This document shows positions 33,802-41,640 of a stretch of DNA of 64,000 nt, piece after piece. The DNA lies in contig JAUIHI010000028.1 in NCBI GenBank assembly GCA_030432295.1, positions 25,920 through 89,919 of the forward strand. The letters are read 5' to 3'. A program made the position numbers and the translations under genes. Source of the DNA: Anaerolineae bacterium. GTDB taxonomy: Bacteria > Chloroflexota > Anaerolineae > Caldilineales > Caldilineaceae. Within the stretch, counting starts at the first letter, position 1. The number at the start of each line of letters is the position of its first letter. The notes under the pieces were generated by a model that was given only the letters and a program-made list of their open reading frames with translations, made no database searches and was not told the DNA's origin.

Positions 33802-35112
33802 CTACGCGCGCTCCATCCACCAATCCCACAGCAGCAGCAGAACCAGCAGCCCGCTCATCAGCCCAATCTGCACCACCACCACCTGTTGCAGCGAACTGTG
33901 GAAAAACCAAAGTGCGATCACCTGGGCCACCCCACCGATGACCGCCAGCGTTCCCCCCCGCCCGTTGCCGATGGAAAGCCGATAGGTGATGACCACATTG
34001 GACAACGAATAGAGGGTCGTTGCCACGGCATACAATCCCAGCAGAGGTGCAATCGAGAGATAGGCTTCTCCGAAGAGAATGCCGACCACCAGTTCCGGGA
34101 AGAGAAACGCGCCGCCGGTGACGACCACCGAAACCGTCAGCACCGCGCCCAATGACATCCACAGATAGCGTCGATGGGGTTGCCCCTTTTGGTGGAGTTG
34201 GGCCACAGCGGGCAGCAGCACCGTCACCACCGACCAGGTGGCAAAAAAGACGATGCGCCCAATCAGCGCCAGGGCTGCGTAGTGTCCCGCATCGACCGGC
34301 GCAAAGAAGTGTTTGACAATCAGCACATCGCTGTTGTTGATCAGAATCTGGCCGATGAGGGCCAGGCTGACCGGCCCGGCAAAGACGAGGGCGGCCCGCT
34401 GATCCGCTGGGCTGAAGCGGGCGTCCCCCGGCAGTCCTCTGGCCCCCAGCCGGGCCACCAGCCAGGTAGCGACAAACGAGAGAGTCAGCGCGGCCACAGC
34501 CCCATTCACCGACCAGCCCAGGGCCACCAGCCCAATGCCGATGATCAGCCGCGCCCACATCTCGGCCTGATAGCTGGCCGAGAGCAGCAGAAAACGCAAC
34601 TGCCCCTGCAAAATGCCCCGGTCCACCCCCTGGACAAAATAGACGGGTATCCCGACACCGAGCAGAATGAAAGGCCAGGCCGACGCTGTGTGGAAGAAAG
34701 CCTGCAACTGGCCCGCGCCCAAAATCAGCGCCAGTGCCAGCCCAATCCCGAAAATCCAGCCCCAGCCCACAGACCAGCGGCGCAGACCGGAGACCCGTGC
34801 AATATCCTCTTCCGCGCTGTAGGCTGCGCTGAACTTGGCCACAACCGTTTGCAGGGTAGCGGTGATGAGGGTCAGCACCAGCATAAAAGTGACGATCAGA
34901 CTCAGGTCCGCGAAGTCGGCTGGTCCTAGCCAGCGCCCCAGAATCAGATTGAAGAGATAATTGCCCAGATTGACAATCGTTGTGCTGACCAGCAGCAGCG
35001 CGCTGCCTGTGACCAGACCCGACGACGCCGCCGCGCGCAGAGGCCGGGGAAGCCATCCCAGGCGTTCTTTTGTCTCGCTATCCTGCGACACTATTGGGTC
35101 GATGGGGTCCAT
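33802..35112 (-). CDS. Oligosaccharide/polysaccharide flippase (Wzx/MATE-like)
   Basis: This 436-residue membrane protein has about 12-14 hydrophobic segments. It starts at ATG 35112 with GGGAG seven bases upstream. The first segments (SSGLVTGSALLLVSTTIVNLGNYLFNLILGRWLGPADFADLS) match the polysaccharide biosynthesis flippase pattern (Polysacc_synt). No catalytic motif is expected. It probably moves lipid-linked glycan across the membrane. A long IR lies upstream. The gene stands at the left of the glycoconjugate group containing glycosyltransferases, a GH5-like protein and a large membrane protein, but the partner-switching module intervenes. The stop is only six bases from the convergent regulator gene. 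Confidence 0.8.
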   Translation of the reverse strand: MDPIDPIVSQDSETKERLGWLPRPLRAAASSGLVTGSALLLVSTTIVNLGNYLFNLILGRWLGPADFADLSLIVTFMLVLTLITATLQTVVAKFSAAYSAEEDIARVSGLRRWSVGWGWIFGIGLALALILGAGQLQAFFHTASAWPFILLGVGIPVYFVQGVDRGILQGQLRFLLLSASYQAEMWARLIIGIGLVALGWSVNGAVAALTLSFVATWLVARLGARGLPGDARFSPADQRAALVFAGPVSLALIGQILINNSDVLIVKHFFAPVDAGHYAALALIGRIVFFATWSVVTVLLPAVAQLHQKGQPHRRYLWMSLGAVLTVSVVVTGGAFLFPELVVGILFGEAYLSIAPLLGLYAVATTLYSLSNVVITYRLSIGNGRGGTLAVIGGVAQVIALWFFHSSLQQVVVVQIGLMSGLLVLLLLWDWWMERA

Positions 35113-35141
35113 CTGCTTCTCCCGCAGCCAAAAGGCTCTAA

Positions 35142-35220
35142 AAGTCCCCGGCACTTTCTGTTTCCAAGCGAGCCGGAATGTCGCAATCAGCCGCTGTTGT
35201 GCGTGCAGTGCCGGGGACTT
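35142..35220. repeat. Long-range inverted repeat upstream of the flippase gene
   Basis: Arms AAGTCCCCGGCACT (35142-35155) and AGTGCCGGGGACTT (35207-35220) are perfect 14-mers with a 51-base loop. It lies between the STAS gene stop and the flippase start. It is likely a stem-forming intergenic repeat; a terminator for the STAS gene is possible. Confidence 0.7.
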
Positions 35221-35232
35221 CGGACTGAAAAT

Positions 35233-35559
35233 TTAGTTGGCTGGGACTGAATCCAACATATCGAAGACTTTGTCGAAACGGGTGAGCAGAAGAATCCGCT
35301 GCACTGCCTCGGATGCGGGCTTCACCAGCTTGACATCTCCCCCGGCCTGGCGGGCGCGTTTGAGCAGACTGACCAGCACAGCCATCCCCGCGCTGTCCAG
35401 AAAGGGCGTCTGGGAGAGATCGATGACGAATTGGGTGACGCCTTCCGCCAGCAGCGCCTCCAACCGTTCGCGCATTTGGGGTGCGCTAAAGGCGTCGAGC
35501 CGTTCTTTGGGGGCCACAACTACTGTGCGGCTGAGTTGTTCGGTGACTGTGATTTCCAC
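35233..35559 (-). CDS. STAS-domain anti-anti-sigma factor
   Basis: This 108-residue protein is a single STAS domain of the SpoIIAA/RsbV type. Its motif FVIDLSQTPFLDSAGMAVLVSLLKRA contains the phosphorylatable Ser of D-S-A-G near residue 57. It starts at GTG 35559 with GAGGAG upstream. Antagonists of this type bind the anti-sigma kinase when unphosphorylated. In the order of transcription it comes last of the module: STAS, receiver-phosphatase, kinase, then this STAS. A strong hairpin separates it from the kinase gene. No sigma factor gene is in the window. Confidence 0.9.
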   Translation of the reverse strand: MEITVTEQLSRTVVVAPKERLDAFSAPQMRERLEALLAEGVTQFVIDLSQTPFLDSAGMAVLVSLLKRARQAGGDVKLVKPASEAVQRILLLTRFDKVFDMLDSVPAN

Positions 35560-35577
35560 TGGGATGCTCCTCGATTG

Positions 35578-35610
35578 AGCAGTTCGACTTCTGCGAGAAG
35601 TCGAACTGCT
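35578..35610. repeat. Perfect hairpin of the TTCGACTTCT family
   Basis: Arms AGCAGTTCGACTTCT (35578-35592) and its exact complement (35596-35610) enclose a GCG loop. It sits between the kinase and STAS genes and could limit the level of the STAS protein. Its core is the same as in the hairpins near 4.3, 6.37, 37.63 and 53.16 kb. Confidence 0.8.
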
Positions 35611-35613
35611 GGC

Positions 35614-36054
35614 TTATGCGCGCTGGGGAATCTGTTTGACCAGACGCCAGCGATTGTTGCCCGGTGCGGGCTGATAGTCCACTTCGTCCATCAATTGCTG
35701 GATCAGCCAGATGCCCAGGCCGTGCTCTTTGGGTTCGTCCAAATTGGGTGCTGCCCAGCCGGCTTTGTCGAAAATGTGCGGCGCGTTGTCGCGCACAGAA
35801 ATGATCAGACGCAACGGGGCCTCGGCCAGCTCCAAATCGACAGCGATTTTCCCGGACTCTCCGGCATAGCCGTGTTTGACGATATTTGTGCAAAGCTCCT
35901 GCACAGCCAGGACGATATTGTAGGTGACGATTTCCGGCTCTTCAACCCCGTCGATCTGGGCAATGTAGTCTTCAATCTTTGCGCTCACCTGGCGCAGGGC
36001 CTCCAGCGTAGCAGGGATGACAATCTGTAGGGGTTTACCCGTCGCTGTTGTCAT
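35614..36054 (-). CDS. Anti-sigma-like serine kinase (RsbW/SpoIIAB family ATPase)
   Basis: This 146-residue GHKL-fold protein starts at ATG 36054, overlapping the stop of the SpoIIE gene (ATGA). The N box reads VQELCTNIVKHGY (with Glu and Asn), the G1 box VRDNAPHIFD, and a glycine-rich lid EHGLGIWLIQQL. These are the ATP-binding motifs of RsbW/SpoIIAB kinases that phosphorylate a STAS partner and hold a sigma factor or other target. The small size without membrane parts fits. Together with the flanking STAS and receiver-phosphatase genes it makes a full partner-switching set. Confidence 0.9.
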   Translation of the reverse strand: MTTATGKPLQIVIPATLEALRQVSAKIEDYIAQIDGVEEPEIVTYNIVLAVQELCTNIVKHGYAGESGKIAVDLELAEAPLRLIISVRDNAPHIFDKAGWAAPNLDEPKEHGLGIWLIQQLMDEVDYQPAPGNNRWRLVKQIPQRA

Positions 36055-37184
36055 CGAGCTACCCCCTTGAAGACAAGCAGGGTCTGGTCGTCGGTCTGGT
36101 GCCACTGATCGCTGAATTCAGCCACCTGCTGCAGAATCTGCTGGCCGATTGTGCCCGCGGGCTGGTCGGCCAGGGTTTGAATCCATTCCAGCAACAGATC
36201 GTAGCCCACCCGCTCACCCGCCGGGTTCTCCGCTTCGAAGATGCCATCGGAGCAGACGACCAGCAGATCGCCGGAAGCCAACGGCAATGATTCCCTGGCA
36301 AAAAAGTGTTTGGAAAGGATGCCCAGGGGTGGGTCCGGAGCCTCTACAATACAGCAATCGCCCCCTGCCGGGCAGTGAACCACCAGCGAATGGCCCGCAT
36401 TGGCGTAGGCCAATTGCCGGTTGATGCCGTCGTAGTGGCCCAGAAAGACAGTAATGAATTTGCCCACATCCGAGAGATCGTCGTAGAGGTCCCGGTTGAC
36501 TTGGGTCATGGCAGCTTCGGGGGAGTAGAGCCGCTGGGTCGCGCCCTGCAGCGCTGTGCGCGCCGAAGTCATAATCATTGCCGCTGGCAGTCCTTTGCCA
36601 CTTACGTCGGCCACCATAAAGATCAACTGATCCTTTTCAACCAGGCGGAAGTCGTAGAAATCCCCGCCGATCTCCTTGGCCGGTCGGCAATGGCTGAATA
36701 TCTCCAGCCCGGCCACGGCTGGCGCGGTGCGCTCAATCAGATGTTTTTGAATGGTAGCGGCTTCGGCCATCTCGCCGGAAACCGATGCCGCGCCCTGCTG
36801 CTGCATATTTTGACGCTGGCGCAGCAGGGCCGCGATGCGGGCTTTCAGTTCGGTCATCGCAAAGGGCTTGGCCAGATAATCCACCCCGCCCGCCTCAAAA
36901 CCGGTCAGCCGATCTTCCAGCGTGCCTCGGGCCGTCAAAAAAATAATCGGCACAGCCGCGGTGCGCGGGTCTTCCTGTAGCTTGCGGCTGATCTCAAAGC
37001 CGGTCATACCCGGCAACTGCACATCGAGCAGAATCAGATCCAATTGGCCTGCCCGGGAAGCCGCGGCCAGACCGCTCGCGCCGTCTTCGGCGGTTTCGAT
37101 GCGATAGCCATCGGTGGACAGTTCGTAGGCGACCAACTCCCGCAGGGAGGGATCGTCTTCGACGTAAAGAATGGAAGCACTCAT
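36051..37184 (-). CDS. Receiver-SpoIIE (RsbU-like PP2C) phosphatase
   Basis: This 377-residue protein starts at ATG 37184 with AGGAG nine bases upstream. Residues 1-125 are a receiver: YVEDDPS, phosphorylation Asp in LILLDVQLP near residue 53, TARG, and K in AKPF. A coiled linker (residues 125-155) carries EMAEAATIQKHLIERTAP. Residues 160-375 are a SpoIIE-type PP2C phosphatase with GGDFYDF, VADVSGKGLPAAM, ANAGH and VVCSDGIFEA metal-binding motifs. It would dephosphorylate the STAS partners when its receiver is phosphorylated. Its stop overlaps the kinase gene start. No kinase partner for the receiver is adjacent. Confidence 0.93.
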   Translation of the reverse strand: MSASILYVEDDPSLRELVAYELSTDGYRIETAEDGASGLAAASRAGQLDLILLDVQLPGMTGFEISRKLQEDPRTAAVPIIFLTARGTLEDRLTGFEAGGVDYLAKPFAMTELKARIAALLRQRQNMQQQGAASVSGEMAEAATIQKHLIERTAPAVAGLEIFSHCRPAKEIGGDFYDFRLVEKDQLIFMVADVSGKGLPAAMIMTSARTALQGATQRLYSPEAAMTQVNRDLYDDLSDVGKFITVFLGHYDGINRQLAYANAGHSLVVHCPAGGDCCIVEAPDPPLGILSKHFFARESLPLASGDLLVVCSDGIFEAENPAGERVGYDLLLEWIQTLADQPAGTIGQQILQQVAEFSDQWHQTDDQTLLVFKGVAR

Positions 37185-37223
37185 CAAAAAAAACTCCTGT
37201 GCAGTTCGTGCGTCGTGGCCGGT

Positions 37224-37583
37224 CTACGCCGTTGCGGTAGACCTGTCGAAGTGGCGCGCTGCTTCGTCCACATCGGAAAAAATGGGGAAGACCCGATCCA
37301 GCCGGGTCAACTCGAAGATGACCCGCACAGGCTGGCGCAGGGCACAGAGCAGGAGATCGCCCTCCGCTTCCCGTGTCAGCTTCATACCCCGCACCAGCGC
37401 GGCCAGGGCTGTGGAATCGATGAAGTTGACACCGCTCAGGTCGATAATCAGATGGGAGCGGCCCGCGGCCTGTTCAGCATCCAGCCAACTGCGCACCTGA
37501 GATTCCTCGTAGGCATCGAAGCGCCCTTCCAAAGCCAACAGGCCGATGCTGCCATCTGCCAACACACTGGGTTTCACATTCAT
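37224..37583 (-). CDS. STAS-domain anti-anti-sigma factor, second copy
   Basis: A 119-residue single STAS domain, first of the partner-switching group. The site LIIDLSGVNFIDSTALAALVRGMK has a candidate Ser in D-S-T-A near residue 57 (D-S-T instead of D-S-A-G). Its start at ATG 37583 is preceded by AAGGTGA. It is 39 bases upstream of the phosphatase gene. Two STAS proteins for one kinase suggest two inputs or a second target; this is inference. Confidence 0.9.
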   Translation of the reverse strand: MNVKPSVLADGSIGLLALEGRFDAYEESQVRSWLDAEQAAGRSHLIIDLSGVNFIDSTALAALVRGMKLTREAEGDLLLCALRQPVRVIFELTRLDRVFPIFSDVDEAARHFDRSTATA

Positions 37584-37618
37584 TGGATCACCTTCCCTGT
37601 ACGATTGAGCCGAATCAA

Positions 37619-37662
37619 CAAACTGTCAGAAGTTCGATTCCTACTGAGAAGTCGAACTCCTT
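37619..37662. repeat. Imperfect TTCGACTTCT-family hairpin
   Basis: The pair TCAGAAGTTCGATT and GAGAAGTCGAACTCC lies between the STAS gene and the glycosyltransferase gene. The arms pair imperfectly. It belongs to the dispersed family. Confidence 0.5.
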
Positions 37663-37674
37663 TTCTTTGCCCCG

Positions 37675-38862
37675 TCAACGGCTGGGCAGCCCTTCCAGAT
37701 GGATCAGATACCAGTCCACCACATCGGCGATGGGCAGCCCCCGCGACGCATGGAAGTTGCGCATCCCCATTTCCTTACGATAGTCCGAGTTGGCCAGGAT
37801 GCGCTCGATGGCGTCGGCCAGACTTTCCACATCGCCGGGCGTGAAAAACTCACCCGTATAGCCCTCTTCGCTGATCACTTCGGCAAAGTCACCGATTTTG
37901 GGCAGCACGACCGCTTTGCCGTAATCCCCGGCCTGGTGCAGCACGCCGGAACTGCCGGTGGTACTGGTGTAGGGGAATACGGCCACCGCGGCCTCCTGAA
38001 AGATGCGGGGCACGTCTTCCTCGGCCACATATCCGGTGAAGCGCAGATTGTCCAGGTGGGCGTAATGCTCCTCCACCCCGGCCAGATAGCCCGCCGCGTT
38101 CGGGCTGTCGGTCCCGGCCACCACCACTTCCAGCGGCTCACTCCCCCGCTGAATAAGGAGTTGGACGGCTTCAATCATCTCCTCGACTTTTTTGTAGGTG
38201 CCGAATTTGCCAAAGGCCATTATCTGTTTGGGGCCGTCCGGCAGGTCAAAGGAAGGCTCTTCCATTTCGTCGTCGAAGCTGCCGTGTGGGGCCAGCAGCA
38301 CATTCTCGGCCCGGTATTTGGCCCGCAGAATCTCCACATATTTGGGAATCGTCAGCGCCACCAGATCGGCCTGGAGTACCAGCCACGTCACCACCGCACC
38401 GATAGCCCGCATCAGCCACTCCACCAGCCGGTTGCCCGCATAGCCAGCGCTCTGCAGATCGACGGTTTCCATAATGTTATGGAGCAGGACAACTGTGCGA
38501 TAGCCGGAGAGTTTGAGCAGTAGAGGCGTCAACAGGCCGAGAGTGGCCGGGATTTTGCTGCCACCAAATGTGGCAAATTGGATGTTGAAAAATACGGCAT
38601 CGGGTTTCTCCCGGCGCACAGTCTGGACAATGCCCAGCGGATTGCCTATCCCATCAAAACGCCAGCAGGGGACAATCCGCAGGGCAGCGACCCCGTCGGT
38701 GGCCGGCTCGTCGCTATAGACTTCGCCCGCGGGCAGCTCGTCGGCCAGCAGGACGACTTCGCTCACTTCCGGCTTGGCGCGCAGGGCACGCACAAAGTGA
38801 TAGGCATATTCGTTCAGGCTGCCCTTGCCGGGCGGATAGGTGGTGACGAGGGCAATACGCAT
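37675..38862 (-). CDS. Glycosyltransferase family 4 protein
   Basis: This 395-residue protein starts at ATG 38862 (MRIALVTTYPPGKG), with GGAGAA upstream. It has a GT-B layout. The N-terminal half has MRIALVTTYPP and a VVLLHNIMETVDL segment. The C-terminal half holds KQIMAFGKFGTYKKVEEMIEAV, VVVAGTDSP, FTGYVAEEDVPRIFQEAAVAVFPYTSTTGSSGVLHQAGDYGKAVVLP, the common GT4 donor-site order with conserved E/G residues. It probably transfers a sugar to a glycan or lipid acceptor on the inner membrane face. It precedes a long inverted repeat and the GT2 gene. Acceptor and donor cannot be told. Confidence 0.9.
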   Translation of the reverse strand: MRIALVTTYPPGKGSLNEYAYHFVRALRAKPEVSEVVLLADELPAGEVYSDEPATDGVAALRIVPCWRFDGIGNPLGIVQTVRREKPDAVFFNIQFATFGGSKIPATLGLLTPLLLKLSGYRTVVLLHNIMETVDLQSAGYAGNRLVEWLMRAIGAVVTWLVLQADLVALTIPKYVEILRAKYRAENVLLAPHGSFDDEMEEPSFDLPDGPKQIMAFGKFGTYKKVEEMIEAVQLLIQRGSEPLEVVVAGTDSPNAAGYLAGVEEHYAHLDNLRFTGYVAEEDVPRIFQEAAVAVFPYTSTTGSSGVLHQAGDYGKAVVLPKIGDFAEVISEEGYTGEFFTPGDVESLADAIERILANSDYRKEMGMRNFHASRGLPIADVVDWYLIHLEGLPSR

Positions 38863-38913
38863 AGGATTCTCCGGTTTGTGTCCATGCCCAAATGGGCACA
38901 ATGAAAGATGAAA

Positions 38914-38986
38914 GTTTGTATACACGGATAGAAAGGAACACAGATTCTCTACTGATCCGTCTTCCTTTCTATCCGTGTATACAAAC
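38914..38986. repeat. Perfect 24-bp inverted repeat between two glycosyltransferase genes
   Basis: Arms at 38914-38937 and 38963-38986 are exact complements (start GTTTGTATACACGGATAG) with a 25-base loop. The element carries the ATCCGTGTAT word also found in the repeat near 25.35 kb. Confidence 0.85.
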
Positions 38987-38996
38987 TGTTTTCAGG

Positions 38997-39782
38997 TCAG
39001 GCATTGGCGTAGACGCCGCGCAGGTCGTTGAGTTTGATGCGGGCCAGATCGCGCAGGAAGCGCTGGGCCTCTTTGGTGGTGTCCACTTTGGAGCCGGGCG
39101 CATCGATCCACTGCACAGGCTGCTCGGCGATGCGATAGCCAAATTTGGCGGCCAGATAGAGAATCTCCAGGTCGAAAGAAAAACCCATAATCGTCTGGGC
39201 GTTGTAGATGCGCATGGCCGCTTCCCGGCGGAAGAGTTTGAATCCGCATTGGGTGTCCTGCACACCGATGCGGAAGACATTCTGTACAATCCAGCGCAGA
39301 CCGCCGCTGAGCAGACGGCGCAGGGGCGACCGCTTGGCCTCCTGTGCGCCAGCCGCGGCCCGGGAGCCGATGACCAGATCGTACCCCTCGTCCATGCGGT
39401 TGAGCAGATTCTCCAACTCTTCGATGGGTGTGGAGTTGTCGGCGTCGGCGAAGAGAATGAACTCGCCTTTGGCCGCCAGCACCCCCCGCTGCACAGCGCT
39501 GCCTTTGCCTCCGTTGCGCTCGGCCACCAGCACCCGCACATTCGCCATCTGTAGCTCCTGCACAATTTTCACAGTGTCGTCGGTAGAGCCGTCGTCGGCA
39601 ATGATCAGCTCCCAGGCCACGCCCAGCCCGGAGCAGTAGGAGGCCATCGCGCCGATCGTCGGCACAATGCGTTCGGATTCGTTGTAGGCCGGGATCACCA
39701 CCGAAATCACCGGGTTGCCACTGATGGGCTGATTCTTCCACTGAAGATAGGATGTGTAGGATTCACTGAATTGGGAAGCCAC
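38997..39782 (-). CDS. Glycosyltransferase family 2 (dolichyl-P-glucose-synthase-like)
   Basis: A 261-residue GT-A enzyme. The start is placed at GTG 39782, with AAAGGA seven bases upstream; a longer frame to ATG 39863 lacks a ribosome site and would add hydrophobic junk. Motifs are VISVVIPAYNE, ADDGST, RNGGKGSAVQRG, and ADADNSTPIE (DxD-like). Then QDTQCGFKLFRREAA, which is typical of the Alg5/DPM subgroup that makes a polyprenyl-phosphate sugar. No C-terminal membrane segments follow. It would supply sugar donors for a glycan on the outside. It lies in the same direction as the GT4 gene. Confidence 0.93.
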   Translation of the reverse strand: MASQFSESYTSYLQWKNQPISGNPVISVVIPAYNESERIVPTIGAMASYCSGLGVAWELIIADDGSTDDTVKIVQELQMANVRVLVAERNGGKGSAVQRGVLAAKGEFILFADADNSTPIEELENLLNRMDEGYDLVIGSRAAAGAQEAKRSPLRRLLSGGLRWIVQNVFRIGVQDTQCGFKLFRREAAMRIYNAQTIMGFSFDLEILYLAAKFGYRIAEQPVQWIDAPGSKVDTTKEAQRFLRDLARIKLNDLRGVYANA

Positions 39783-39879
39783 CGGCTGGTCCTTTCTATC
39801 GAAAAAAATCCGCTGCCATCGCAGCACACTATAAATGATAATTATCTTACACGAAAACAACATTCACATCAATGGGCCA

Positions 39880-41640
39880 TTAAACGCGCATAAAAATTCT
39901 GCGCCCAAACCACAAAACCAGCGCCAATAGGCCAACACCCCCCGCCAGCACCGCCAACCAGAAGGGTTTGACGAAACGCCGCCAGCCGGGAATGGGTTCG
40001 ACGGTCAGGTCCGCGTCCGGGGCCAGCAGAAGCGCCGCTGGCTTGAAGCTGCCATCCAGACGCACGACGCCCAGCCGGGCCTGTTTGGCGCTGACCCAGG
40101 GCAACCGGTATTGGGGCAGAGTCACATTTTCGTATTCGTGGAGCGTCCAGGCCAGATAGCCAGCGGAGCGGAAACGCCGTTCTGCCGAGAGAATGCCCGC
40201 GTAGTAGGCGGCCTGCTCCGCTTCCGTATGACCGTCGGGCCAGAGACTGTTCCAGGTGGACATCCCGAATTCACCCAGCAGGACAGGTTTGTTGGGAAGA
40301 GCGTCAGCCAGCAACTGCCACGTATTCGGCAAATCCTGCGCTGTGCCGAAGTAATGGAAAGAGACGAAATCGAGCTGGGCCGAGACCGGCGAGCGGGCCG
40401 CGTAGTCGGCGGAGAACCAGCCCACAGTGAGCAGATGGTTGGGGTCGCGGCGGCGCACCTCCCGCCCCACGTGGAGCAGCCAGGCGTCCACTCGCTGGGC
40501 AGTATTGAAGCCAGCGTCCGTATCCGCTTCGTTCTTCAAATCCCAGGCCAGGAGCGCGGGGTGGTTGGCGAAGGAGGGAACAATCGCGGCCAGATAGCGG
40601 TCATCTGCGGGCCAGTTAGCCGGGTGGTGATCCGTGCGGTGGTCGAAGAGGGTGACGATCACCTGCACATCCGCGGCTGCGGCCTGATCCAGAAAATCGT
40701 TCAGCCCATCCCGAATCTGATCAAGCGTCACATCCCCGCCGTAGTCGCCGGTCAGTGCCGGGCCGGAGAGACCCTTCGGGTCCACAAAAGGCACGAAGAC
40801 GCGCAGGGTATTCAGCCCCAACCGGCGGGCCAGGGCCAGGTCAGCGGCGGTGACCGCGTGGTCGTAATTCGGCCAGAATTCAGCCCAGGCGGCTTCTTGC
40901 GGATAGTAATTGACCCCAGCAATGACAAAAGGTTCGTCGCCCCGGCGCAGTTCACTTCCGACTGCCCGCACAAAAGGGCTGGCCGGGTTGCTGGCTGCAG
41001 CCAGGGGCAGATTGGCCTTCTCGGCCTCGCCCGTGCGCCGCAGGTGAATAATGCGCCAGTTGCCGTCCTGCAGCAGCATCAGCATCTGCCAGACGTCAGC
41101 GCTCTCCACCAGTTGGGAAAGGCCGCTGTCGCCCCGGCGAATGTGCTGGACCAGACGGCTATCGTAATCGGTGAAGGCGACAATCGAGCCGTCGTCGGAA
41201 TAGAAGTAGAGTTCCAGTTCGTGATGCAGATTGGTGCGGTTGACCTGCCAGCCCGCCGCGACGGTTTCGGTGAGGGTGCGGCTCACCTGTGCCAGGGCCT
41301 GGCCGGTAAAGTACGTCTGCAATCCATAGGGCTGGCCCAGTTCGTAGGCGATGCCCAACTGCGCCCAGGCCCGCAGATAGGCGTCGCTGATGGCATCTCG
41401 GGTGGGCGGCTCCATCTGCCGGGCATCCTCCACATTCGGGTGATCGGCCATCCAATGCAGCCGCTCGTCGATGTCCGCGGGCAGAGCGGGGATCAGATTG
41501 AGCGCGCTGGCCGGGTCTGCGCCGCTGTTGAAATGGAGCGTCACCCGGCCCAGGAGCAGAATCGTCCCGGCCACGGCCAAGGCCGCCAGCACGACCAGCC
41601 CGGCCCAGATCAGCAGCTTCAGACGGCTCTTGGCAATCAT
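39880..41640 (-). CDS. Membrane-tethered GH5-like glycoside hydrolase
   Basis: This 586-residue protein has a membrane segment at residues 7-30 and another near 560-580. The central part (about 230-540) is a TIM-barrel-like GH5/cellulase-A fold. The acid/base motif is AWDLKNEAD (Glu), the nucleophile motif is VLLGEFGMS (Glu). Residues 40-220 form an extra N-terminal domain with a SDDGSIVAFTDYDSRLVQH segment. Gene start ATG 41640 overlaps the stop of the upstream lipoprotein gene (ATGA). The catalytic domain is presumably outside. It may trim or remodel a glycan made by the neighbouring transferases. Substrate specificity is not predictable. Confidence 0.85.
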   Translation of the reverse strand: MIAKSRLKLLIWAGLVVLAALAVAGTILLLGRVTLHFNSGADPASALNLIPALPADIDERLHWMADHPNVEDARQMEPPTRDAISDAYLRAWAQLGIAYELGQPYGLQTYFTGQALAQVSRTLTETVAAGWQVNRTNLHHELELYFYSDDGSIVAFTDYDSRLVQHIRRGDSGLSQLVESADVWQMLMLLQDGNWRIIHLRRTGEAEKANLPLAAASNPASPFVRAVGSELRRGDEPFVIAGVNYYPQEAAWAEFWPNYDHAVTAADLALARRLGLNTLRVFVPFVDPKGLSGPALTGDYGGDVTLDQIRDGLNDFLDQAAAADVQVIVTLFDHRTDHHPANWPADDRYLAAIVPSFANHPALLAWDLKNEADTDAGFNTAQRVDAWLLHVGREVRRRDPNHLLTVGWFSADYAARSPVSAQLDFVSFHYFGTAQDLPNTWQLLADALPNKPVLLGEFGMSTWNSLWPDGHTEAEQAAYYAGILSAERRFRSAGYLAWTLHEYENVTLPQYRLPWVSAKQARLGVVRLDGSFKPAALLLAPDADLTVEPIPGWRRFVKPFWLAVLAGGVGLLALVLWFGRRIFMRV

